Assembly: GCA_963921935.1 (NCBI GenBank)
Contig: OY998176.1
Location: 90,708,910-90,772,909, forward strand
DNA: 64,000 nucleotides
Reading direction: 5' to 3'
From: Galeruca laticollis
Lineage: Eukaryota; Arthropoda; Insecta; Coleoptera; Chrysomelidae
Shown here: piece by piece, positions 22,467-31,849 of the stretch
How the letters are laid out: each line of letters begins with the position of its first letter
Numbering within the stretch: the first letter of the stretch is position 1
The notes under the pieces: generated by a model
Database searches by the model: none
The model's input: the letters and a program-made list of their open reading frames with translations, nothing else
Told to the model about the DNA's origin: nothing
Position numbers and translations under genes: made by a program

Positions 22467-22850
22467 ATGTCTGACCCTACCTACGATGAATTTATGGGCG
22501 CGTATGGAGATATCGGGAAAGCTAGATATGGAGTCACTTCAGAACAACGACAAGATTTGTTCCCTCTTCCGGAAGATTATTCACTGGCATACAACATTCC
22601 CGCCCGTATCAAGAACGCACGAGGGTTAGCATCCGTCTTTCGTAAGAAGTTCGGGCAATTAGAAAAACTTGAAGACCAGATTCCAGCCTCTGGCAAGACA
22701 CTGAAACTGATACATAATTCGCGGTACGTCTTCTACGTGGTAATTAAAAATGAATTTCAAGATCGATCTACCTACCGCGATGTGTGGGAAGCACTTCGAA
22801 ACCTCCGAGACCATGTGTTAGAATACAGCGTGAAGAAGAAAATGGCTTGA
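22467..22850 (+). CDS. Macro-domain-like ORF downstream of Gypsy-2 integrase (truncated)
   Basis: An open frame of 127 codons that starts with ATG three bases after the pol stop and in the same frame. Residues 26 onward resemble macro domains of the OARD1/TARG1 type, which bind ADP-ribose and remove it from proteins. The sequence shows DLFPLPEDYSLAYNI, then IKNARGLASVFRKKFG (family: a conserved Gly-Ile-Ala/Phe-Lys-Lys-Phe-Gly stretch), then SRYVFYVVIKN, then RSTYRDVWEALRNLRDHV. It stops after KKKMA, where the family continues into the glycine-rich loop with the catalytic Asp. It therefore lacks that loop and is probably inactive. The residues before 26 (MSDPTYDEFMGAYG) look like a linker. The domain call is from memory of the family, without a search; the ORF itself is certain. 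A decayed nucleocapsid or env is less likely. Confidence 0.65.
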   Translation: MSDPTYDEFMGAYGDIGKARYGVTSEQRQDLFPLPEDYSLAYNIPARIKNARGLASVFRKKFGQLEKLEDQIPASGKTLKLIHNSRYVFYVVIKNEFQDRSTYRDVWEALRNLRDHVLEYSVKKKMA

Positions 22851-22851
22851 A

Positions 22852-23058
22852 AATACTAATTTAATTGTACCAGGTTCAATGATCTTAATTAAAAATGAAC
22901 AATATTATCCACGGAAATGGCCTATCGGTAGAATAATTGAACTGTACTTTGGTGTTGATGATGTAGCAAGACTTAATGTTATTCCCACGTATCAATGTAT
23001 ATTTAAACGACCTTTGGTAAAGCTCTGTCCATTGCCAAATTGCCAGAGTGACAAATAA
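22852..23058 (+). pseudogene. BEL/Pao pol C-terminus (DUF5641-like)
   Basis: A 68-codon stretch ending at TAA 23056-23058 reads PGSMILIKN, then PRKWPIGRIIELYFGVDDVAR, then IFKRPLVKLCPLPN. That is the order and wording of DUF5641, the C-terminal domain after the integrase of BEL/Pao retrotransposons. Nothing of the rest of a BEL element is present upstream; the fragment abuts the truncated macro-like ORF at about 22850. A recombination or deletion junction is the likely explanation. Confidence 0.8.
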
Positions 23059-23152
23059 CTCATTCGTCTATTTTTCATATTTTTTTTTTCTCGTTTTATT
23101 TCATTTTCCTTTTTTGTTTCTTTGCTCTTCTGAAATATTTTGCTAATATTTT

Positions 23153-23470
23153 GGTGGGCAGTATGTTCAAGATTGTTTTTTCTTTTACCTTATTAAATTA
23201 AATATCTAAGTTGTCTATTTTATTTGATGAACTATTTTTCCGCGATTCAATGCTGCCAATTAAAATATACGATAATTACGTTCAGTATTAAGTAAACCGC
23301 CGACGTAGTAATATAATTTCTAGTGGTAGCAGTGTAAAACAGTATTCCGCTTTTCAATAAACGTAAAACCCGCTAAACCGCCAATACACCGCTGCCGCTG
23401 CTTTAAAGGTCATATCGAAGGCTTCATGCTGCAGAAATTGGATGCACCACGAAACAAGATTTGAGGTAAG
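23153..23470 (+). repeat. Probable BEL/Pao polypurine tract and 3' LTR
   Basis: About 95 bases after the DUF5641 stop, ggtgggca (23153-23160) resembles a polypurine tract. It is followed by TGTTCAAG from 23164, a plausible LTR start. AATAAA occurs near 23357. The 3' end is not defined, as no second LTR exists for comparison. Confidence 0.45.
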
Positions 23471-25560
23471 TGCATTTCCAACTGCCAAAATCAAATTATT
23501 TGAACCGCTAACAACAGGGGACGTTGCAAATACTGCATATTTTTGGTGAAAAATGAAAATGGCACCTTTTCATTGAGAAATCTCATTTTCTTTGTGATTA
23601 ATATATGTATTACTCAAAATCCATGATTATATTCTTAATACCATATTTCATTGATTGATTCTATTTATATTTTTTTATCAGGTTTTGTAGTTATATAATA
23701 TTTTGCAACTACATTATTTAATTACAAACCATGAAAATGAGATTTTAGAAAAAAATTTTAATAAGGGTTCTGACAGACCCTGGACATCCTTGAGTGTAAT
23801 TATCTGAGAGCATCCAATGCAGAGTCAAGGCTAGTGGTTAGTGATATGTAATATCTGTGTATTCTAGCTAGATTCTACATGAAGATCGGTTACCAGTTAT
23901 CATATTTATCTATAAGCAAATAATTGAACAAAAAGCAGATCGAACCAACGTTTATCTTATAATTGTAGGCTTATTGTATCAGCCGCAAAAAGCAAGAAGA
24001 AGATGAAAATATAACATGTTTGCGTCAACCAAAGCAGATTATGTACGAAATTAAATTTGGCAGATGCTCGTCGTGTAAAACGAACCTCTTAAGCCGTCTA
24101 AGCCCGGAAATAAATTCCCACCAAAACGGCAATATTCCCGACATCTTGTACTTGTATAATTTTTGAGTTGGTCCCGATGCAAATGTCGCTACAAACAAAA
24201 TTAGCCGCGTACACAAAGTCACTGAATGGGAAAATTTGAATAGCAAAGAGCGACATAACCGAATTAGAATAAAATTAATGAAGAAAAGGGAACGAACGAC
24301 ATCGTCACACCTTCTTGAATTATTTAGTTAAACTTTAAGTTAATCGCAGACCTTAAGGAGCTTTTAAACTCAGGTGTCTCTGATTGGATATTTTCTCTCG
24401 AACTCTCTCTTACTGGATAACGATAGCGTGTACTTTTACACAAAGACCCATTAGATTTATGAATTTGCATATTAAGAACAGAACATTCTTACCATAAGCG
24501 TAAAAGAGTTGATAATGTTCTTATTATGATTCATATCAGTTGTTTTGGAAAATAACATTATCATAAGTTGATTGTTTGGAAGGAACTTTTTCCTAACATG
24601 GATATGCTCAAAATTCACATTATGAGGTACATGAAACACGGTATTTGTGGTCCTTGATATACTTTGCGTTAAATATTATATTTTTTGGAAGGTATGATTT
24701 AAATACGTAGATGAATAAATTCTACTTCTCTTATCTCTTCTGATCAAGGAACGGAAAGAAGCAGTTCGCATTTTTTTTATGAATTAAGAAATGCTGCATT
24801 TTTCTCAAGTTTTCCAGATATTTTGCATTTTTTTGTTTATAAATAGAGTCATTTTGCATAACTTTACCACTTTCAATCCGATCACTTGTAAGTAAAGTAT
24901 CAGTCGTAATCTCAGCAGGTTTGTTATAATCCACTTCTTATGAAAAGAGAATATCTAATAGAGGTAGTTTATTTATATTATCTGTAGTCGCTAATTTGAT
25001 GTATCACACCTTATATGAATAGAATAAGGGATTTTATGACAATTTTGTTGGACAAACCTACAAGCTCTGTGTATGGGGGGAATGTAGTTATAAGAAATTA
25101 TATCTCAAGATGTTGAAAATGTGAAGTTCACCTTGAGCCTTGTTCGAACTTGGGTTGTTCTGTATTGTTTTATTAGTGGGTGAGTTAGGTAACGAATACA
25201 TTTATCGAGAAAATACCAGAAATTACATTTAACAATTCTGGATATGGATAGAGGCTAAAGGTTATTTGAATATAAACAACTGGTGTGGTTTACTAAAATG
25301 GATTCTAATAACGTTGCTGGTACCCATTCTCTTGTCGATTGATTTCTGTTGTGGAGATGTTCGATATTGAGGTATCGATACTACATGTTTCGCTACTCGA
25401 TATTTTGTATCGATGCGTTACTGGATATCGAGGGCCGGACAAATTTGCCGCCCATGGGCCCAAAGCATTTCATTGACCCCCCTCCCCATCCAAAACGCGA
25501 CAACTTGCCATACCTAAAATAATAGTATTTGAACAACAGTATCTTGAAAATAAATTCAAA
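23471..25560. other. No feature identified
   Basis: Short ORFs only. A degenerate patch around 25360-25430 repeats cgatat/atcgata phrases. Nothing else was recognised. Confidence 0.4.
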
Positions 25561-25582
25561 GAACATAATAATAACATTAGAG

Positions 25583-26773
25583 ATGAGTCAATTAGTAAAT
25601 AGACTCAAAGTGGCACTGGAAAAGAAGGCTTGAATCCAGAAACTTTTTTATTTAAATACAAGGCTTCGACATTAATCTCGTCAATTTCTGCTACGAAGGA
25701 GGAGATTTCAACTGAGAAGAACGATATTTCTGCTAATCTGAGGAACGCGATTTCTTCCATGTATGAGAAACTAATGCGAAGAACAATATTTCTTCTACTC
25801 TGAGGAACGATATTTCTTCCATGGATGAGAAACTAATGTGAAGAACAATATTTCCTCCGATATCTCATCTATGAAAAATGATATTACCGCTGACATCCAT
25901 AACAAAATTTCCTCTCTAAAATCGGATATTGAGGATAAGATGACAACGGTAGACAATAAAGGAGTTGGACAGGAATATGGCAGATTTAAGAACAAAAGAC
26001 ACGCCAGCAGTACAGAAGAAGATCGAGATCTGCAAGCCAGAAACACAACAAAGGGCAGAAGATATTAACAGTTTTGTCAAAGTTAAGGCCCCAACGTTTG
26101 GTAGCAAGTCGTAGTAGACCAATTATGTAAAACAGTTTGAAGCAGCCCCTGCAGTTAATAATTGATCCGATAAGGAGAAGGCAGTGAACTTAACCATCGC
26201 GCTTCGGGGAGATGCCTTAGATGTGCTGCAGACAATACCCCTGGAAGAAACGGATTAGTTCTAGCAGCTGAAGAAGTTATAGGACAGGAGATATGGTCAC
26301 GAACATTTAGAATACTTGTACGAATCCAGCTGAAATACCGGAGGCAGAAACGTGACAAAACCCTTCACCAGAATAAAGTGGATATTGCTCGACTAGTTCG
26401 ACTTGCCTATCCAGCAGCACCAAAGAGTATGATCGAATGTCTGGGCATCCAGGCCTTTAATGATGACTTACGTGACATTGACATGCAAACGACACTTCGC
26501 CCAGCCCATCCCAAAAAATTGGTCGATGCATTGACTACTACTCTTGAATATGAAGCAGCCACGAAGGCTTCGGATTACGACAAAGTTAGGACCATCCAAG
26601 AAGAAGCCGATGAGGACAAGCTTGACCAGATCGTCAGCTTGATCAAAAGTATGATGGTCAAGAAGCCGAGAAAGATCAGATGCTGGAATTGTGGTGAGCT
26701 GGGGCATGTACGCAGCTCATGTAAGCGCCCCAGGACTGCTGCAAACCAAGAACCCCAGTCAGGGGAAAATTAG
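25583..26773 (+). pseudogene. Gypsy-3 gag
   Basis: Starts at ATG 25583 with MSQLVNRLKVALEKK. A stop and shift lead to GLNPETFLFKYKAS, then a long coiled coil built of degenerate repeats (ISSMKNDITADIHNKISSLKSDIEDKM near 25865-25945 and weaker copies from 25680). The capsid region follows (AVNLTIALRGDALDVLQTIP near 26185-26245; LVRLAYPAAPKSMIE and LRDIDMQTTLRPAHPKKLVDALTTTLEYEA at 26390-26560). It ends with a basic stretch and the zinc knuckle CWNCGELGHVRSSC (about 26680-26725). At least three frame breaks are present. The reading is a Ty3/Gypsy gag of the type with an N-terminal coiled coil. Confidence 0.8.
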
Positions 26774-26849
26774 ACAGGGTCGGCTACGAGAGGGCAGGAT
26801 TTTTCCAATGACCATATCATACTAATAGTCGCTCTTAGTTGTGGCAACA

Positions 26850-28076
26850 ACAGGGTATATGTGGATGGCGAAATTAATGGCAAGAAATATACTCTGCTGT
26901 TAGACACTGGAGAAAATAGAACCATTATACTGCCAGATATGATGAACTCCAAGAAGTAGCAACGTTCATGGAGAAACACAAATCCAATTGGAAATTGGGG
27001 CAGAAGAGTTCACGCATACGGTAATTGTAGCTGACATCGCGGAAGACGTGGTTATGGAAATGGACGTAATGAATCTACATGGTTTCCAGTTGAACTTTAG
27101 AAATAGAACGATAAAAGTGAGTTTCAAGGAGGTATTTCTTCATCCCTATGAATGCTTCACGGTGTTGGCAACTGTACAGGAAGATACCGTTCTACCTGCA
27201 CGAAGCGAAACCATGATAGTAGGACGGCTACAGAGAATCATGGGGGAAGGTACACCGGTTATGATGAAGCCAAGAAACCACGTCGAAGAAGTTGGCAAAG
27301 GAGTACTAACAGGAAGTGGATTGGTCATATCAACGAAGGAGATCCCAGTACGTGTGATAAACGTGAACGATTACCCAATTACCATTAAGACGGAAACCAG
27401 ATTTGGATCAAGCGTACTAGTGACGTATAAAATTTGTTAACCAACGAGAACTGACAATTCCAATTCCAGATTCGTACATATGTTATCAGTAGCTGGTCAA
27501 TCCTTCAATCGACCTGAGAAATGAAAAATGAGAACATCAGCCGTCAATCACAAAATCGACACTAGTAATGCCAGGCCGATCAGGCAATCAGCTCGAAGAC
27601 TACCTCGAGCGAAGAGAAAGGAAGCTAAAATAATGATTCAAGAGATGGAAGAAGAGAAATTAATAAAACCATCTACTATTCCATGGGTGTCTCAAGTAGT
27701 GCTCGTCAAGAAAAGGATGGAGCTACGAGATTCTGCGTGAACTATGGCCAGCTAAACCACGTCACTAAGAAAGACAGCTAGCCTCTGCTTCGAATCGACG
27801 ATACGCTAGACACTTTGACTGGCAGCAAACTGTTTTCCAACTTGAACCTGAAGTCTGGTTATTGGCAAGTATAAATGGTCCCAGGAGTCAAAAAGAAGAC
27901 TGCTTTACTACCGGATCTGTATTATGGCAATTTAATGGGCTCGGTAATTCGCCAGCATATTATGGACAATATCTCGAGAGGGTTATCTTGTAGGACATGC
28001 CTGGTCTATTTGGACGACATCATAGTACTGGGGTAGATATTTGACCAACACCTGAAGAATTTGGAAGATGTATTCA
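26850..28076 (+). pseudogene. Gypsy-3 protease and reverse transcriptase (truncated)
   Basis: An aspartic protease with LLLDTGENRTIILPDM (about 26896-26945) is followed, after a stop and shift, by the rest of the protease and linker at 26988-27440. The reverse transcriptase begins near 27545 (HKIDTSNARPIRQSARRLP) and continues with SQVVLVKK, a fragmented DGATRFCVNYGQLN, SKLFSNLNLKSGYWQV, and the intact catalytic box LVYLDDIIVLG near 28003-28034. Coding similarity stops at about 28076 after QHLKNLEDVF, where sequence of a mariner-type element begins. No RNase H or integrase of this copy was found. Confidence 0.85.
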
Positions 28077-28160
28077 AAGCAAAGAGACTTTATTCTGAAA
28101 ATTTTCCTAATAGAATTTCACCACACAGAATAACTTTGGAAACAACATTCCTGGATTGTT
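28077..28160 (+). pseudogene. DUF4817 fragment of mariner-type transposase, plus strand
   Basis: Encodes AKRLYSENFPNRISPHR, close to RRLYSEHFPNTILPDR encoded on the minus strand at about 29035-29095. It is a small inverted copy of the N-terminal DUF4817 domain, directly at the junction with Gypsy-3. Confidence 0.65.
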
Positions 28161-28162
28161 TC

Positions 28163-29184
28163 TTATAGCATCGCAATGGAAATGAATTCGGTCCTTGTTC
28201 GTATGGGTGTTGCATATACCAAACTTTTCAGGTAGCCCCAGATGAATGAATCCATTGGATTTAGACCCAGACTACGCGGGGACCGTGCAATTGGACCTCC
28301 CCTTCCAATCCATTTTCGGAGGTATGCAACTTTTAAGTGATCACGTACCACAATGCTAAAATGAGGTGGAGCACCATATTGTATGTACCACATAATAATT
28401 CTGGTTTCTATAGGTACATCTTCCAATAGGTGATTTAAACGATTCTCCAAAAAGTCTAAATACAACTGTCCAACTAAACGACCATCGATTATAAATGGAA
28501 CAACTAAGTGGTTTCTAATTATTCCAGCCCAAGCATTTACCGTATACCTTTGTTGACGCCGTGTGGATTTTCATCGGCCCACAAATGTAAATTATGAGCA
28601 TTGACATCGTCATTTCTCATTAATCCCGCTTTATCAGTAAACAATACATTCAATAGAATTTCGATTATAACTTTGTTGTTCTAAAAACCAGGGCGCATAT
28701 TGAAGGTGTGCTGGATAGGCTCCTGGATACAAACCCTGTACTTTTTGAAGATGGTACGGACGTAAAAGATTTTCTTGAAGAATTCTATGCGCGTGGTTTC
28801 TGAAACATTATGTTGTATCACAAGATTTCTAACCATTGATGTAGGGTTGTTATCTACTTCATCTAGGATATCCTGTTCTAAAACAATTATACGGATATTT
28901 CTGACGGGACCCATACCACCTGCTTTCCGTATAAATGTACCCAACAATAAAATATATTACCTTTTAAAATGCATAATTGCAATATTTCATAAAATCATAC
29001 TTTTTTCTCGTGAATTTCTGTCAACACGATCAAAAGTTTTTCTGTCTGGTAAAATTGTATTAGGAAAATGTTCAGAATAAAGTCTTCTTGCATCGCGAAA
29101 CTTTCCAGATACCTTTCCATACATCAAGTGCATATCTGCAAATTCATTGAACGTATATTCTGCCATTTCAAACGATACAGGCAT
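28163..29184 (-). pseudogene. Mariner M1 transposase (DUF4817 type)
   Basis: Minus strand. N-terminal DUF4817 domain at 28987-29184 (MAEYTFNEFADMHLMYGKV, RRLYSEHFPNT). HTH and linker at 28681-28947 (GPVRNIRIIVLEQDILDEVDNNP). Catalytic core on the complement of 28163-28640. The sites are LFTDKAG (family LFTDE), ADENPHG, MWYIQYGAPPHF (family has Asp where Tyr stands) and LGLNPMDSFIWGYLKS (family has Asp where Gly stands). Two of the three catalytic Asp positions are therefore changed, in addition to frameshifts near 28560 and 28680. This copy is inactive. Confidence 0.8.
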
Positions 29185-29781
29185 AATTAAAATATTCTTT
29201 TTGAACTCCGAGTATGGAAAATAGATTGACAGCTCCCTGCTTAATTAAACTACGTTTTCCAAACTAAAGGATAGTTAACTAATGTATATGACAAATAATT
29301 GACGGCAGCCTACTTGGTTATAACCCATTTCCTAAATAATGACAGAATCTGAATGTTCTCTTACGAAATTACATATTTCTCGGAAATCATTGATGTTATT
29401 GATTTGGACAAAGAGTACCTTTTTTTCAGAAAAATAGTTGGAGAAAAAACTGACCGTATTTTAAAGTTTGTTGCGTTGTCACTTTAAAAGTTCTGACCTT
29501 TCATGAGGTGAGCTAAGTCCGATCCTGACTCTCTGCAACATTAGTATACTTACTGGTATGGTAAAAATCAATGAATTGATGTACTTGATAATCCACAAAA
29601 TTTCCATCACTTTCTAAACTATAGTTTTGGAGTAACGAATATTTTTCTTATATTTAACTTCAAAGCCCTACAACTCAACAAATGAGGTCCGTAGAAAAAA
29701 AAATTAATGAAGTACTGACATTATTTCAACACCACCTACTCATTACCAAGTTTTGGCCTCTCATTCCCGGGACACCCTGTA
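29185..29781 (-). mobile_element. Mariner M1 5' leader and terminal inverted repeat
   Basis: About 590 bases upstream of the transposase start, the plus strand reads CCCGGGACACCCTGTA at 29766-29781, a typical mariner terminal repeat next to TA. The same 16-mer ends M2 at 63755-63770. The gaagtact-acattat block upstream is shared as well (about 29706 and 63698). The left end of M1 was not found. Confidence 0.7.
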
Positions 29782-29789
29782 TATGTACA

Positions 29790-30480
29790 GAGTAACTCCT
29801 GCAGCAATTCTTCAAAAAATATGAGTTGACTGAATATCCCGAATAAATGTATAAATATGTCTCCGCCTCTGGTAACAGTTTGGTATGGTTCGTTGGATAT
29901 TTGATCGTAGAAAGGGATCCTTTCGCAAGGGTTGATTTATGGTAATAACCTCCATGTAAAATAATATGTTTCGTAAAGTGCCTAACAAAGCTCTTATTGA
30001 ATGACAATTATGAATGTATCCAAACTTTAAAGGCTAGCATATTATTTTCCTTCTTCGAAAGTTGTAAGTTGACTTTATACATTATTGTATCATTAGTGAA
30101 TGAAACAGTATTTTTCCAGATGACGGAGTGTATCAAATTTAGTTAATATTTTTTTGAAATATTATTTGCTATACCATTAAATAGTCAATAGCTAAGTTTA
30201 TATCACATTAAACAGAATAAAAGAAACGACGAATACTAAGTATGTAGTTTATTATAAATCGAGCTAAGCGCTTTCAGCCGATAGGCCATCCTCAAAGGTT
30301 TCGTCAAAAAAGTTTCATCAGGTGTCTAAAAATATAACATTGTTTCATTCTTAAGAAATCTTATGTTACTCATGTCACACTCAATCTCTAAAACCATCTC
30401 TCAACAAAATGATTATTTAGCCAATCGGTAACTCTTTGTGTGGAATGAGCAGGGTAGCCCTGATTTTGAAATGAATGATA
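29790..30480. other. Mostly unidentified; Penelope-type motif at 30240-30300
   Basis: No gene was found. Around 30250-30300 the complement reads gaggatggcctatcggctgaaagcgcttagctcg in segments, a phrase typical of Penelope-like element ends and reminiscent of a hammerhead core. The remainder shows nothing. Confidence 0.35.
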
Positions 30481-30489
30481 CTGTCAAAT

Positions 30490-31330
30490 ATTTAAAGGAT
30501 TTTCCTGTAGACGATCTGTCGCGATCTAAGCCAGTCAGTGTACGTCGTATAGTGATTCTCCTCTTCCTCCCAGGTTGCCGTGTTTGTGGTTTGTTGACAA
30601 TAAAATTTGAAGCTTTCTTTCAGGTTAGCAGATTTTGTGCCATCTTCCTTGGTTAGTATACCGATATGACGGTGGGGATCTTTTTGGAGTGTACCTGCTT
30701 GGGGGACATCTTCGATTTCTTCGCAGTAGATTCTCCATGCTTCTCTTTCTTTTGGTCTAATGACTATTTTATACCGCTTGAGGTGAGACTTGTATGCGTT
30801 CCAAACCTCTTGGAGTCTGGTTCTTTTTGCCTTATTGAAAGATTTCCTCGTCATCCTTCTGATCTGATCAATCTCATGGCACCACAATGGAGTGGAGGCT
30901 CCATCAAGATCGTGGAGTCAAGACATACTATAGGCATTGATTATGGAGTTTTGAATAGTTTCAGAATAAATTTTCGAATTTTCTTTATTGTTAGACAGCA
31001 CGTCCTCGACTCCTCGCGGATCCCCTTTCAAACAGTGGGCATATTTTGTCCTGTCCGTTTTCCAGGGGTAGCGAGTGAGTGTGGAAGATGTGAGCGCCAG
31101 TTTTATTTCAAATTTTATCCAGCGGTGGTCCGACATTGAAATGTCATCGGATACTGTGACGCGTTTTCTTGCCTCGCTTGATTCGTCCTTCACCTCTCGC
31201 AGGTTCTTACCAGCTGACGCGTTACTTTGGACACCCTCAATGCAAAGTTCTTTTGAAACAAATTGCTCGGGCGCCAGATTATTTCACGTGGTTTACTCCA
31301 CGGCCCCTTGAACCCTCGCGTCAAGAGTTC
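30490..31330 (-). pseudogene. LINE-3 endonuclease-RT linker fragment
   Basis: Minus strand. 30918-31193 contains DISMSDHRWIKFEI, the SDHR motif that ends LINE apurinic endonucleases. 30492-30887 continues with RKSFNKAKRT, VWNAYKSHLKRYKIVIRPKEREAWRIYCEEIED, the basic linker between endonuclease and RT in insect LINEs. The RT itself is absent. Stops separate the parts. It is related in layout to LINE-1 but not clearly the same family. Confidence 0.7.
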
Positions 31331-31849
31331 CAGGTAGCCTCAGATGGAGGTTACGGAAAATTCCAGAGGTCTCGTCGAATTTAACACGTCTACAAAACCT
31401 ATAAACCTCAGACGGTGATGCTACGGGATATGAAGAAAACACTAATCGTATTTATTTGTATATTACAAGTCCTATTTAAAATATATACATACAAAATAAC
31501 ATTCAACAATTTCTGATTATTTTCAAGCGGTACCGAATCAGTTAGATATATACAGTAAGTAAATGTGTTCAAGCCTTATGTTATTATGCACCATGCGAAA
31601 TTTGCCGGTATTAAGGAATGTGAGCAATGACAAAATAAACCAGGTGTAAGCAAGTAAATACAATTGTTAATAACAGCGAAAGTGGTATAAGCAGTTTTAT
31701 AATTATGCGGTAAGCAGCAGTAAAACAAAAATAACCTATAACGGTTGTCAACGGGATAAAACTATCTTCGCGGTAGGGATGGTCAATCGGAATAGGTGGA
31801 AAAAATTGACCAGACCAGTTTATAACGAAAAAAACTAAATAATTTGAAC
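31331..31849. other. No feature identified
   Basis: AT-rich spacer between the LINE-3 fragment and the satellite array; nothing recognised. Confidence 0.4.

Noticed and set aside
24025..24246. Minus-strand 73-codon ORF
   Set aside because: No recognisable family and no context; not supported as a gene.
30438..31384. Plus-strand ORFs across 30.4-31.4 kb
   Set aside because: They overlap the minus-strand LINE-3 endonuclease/linker, which carries recognisable motifs.
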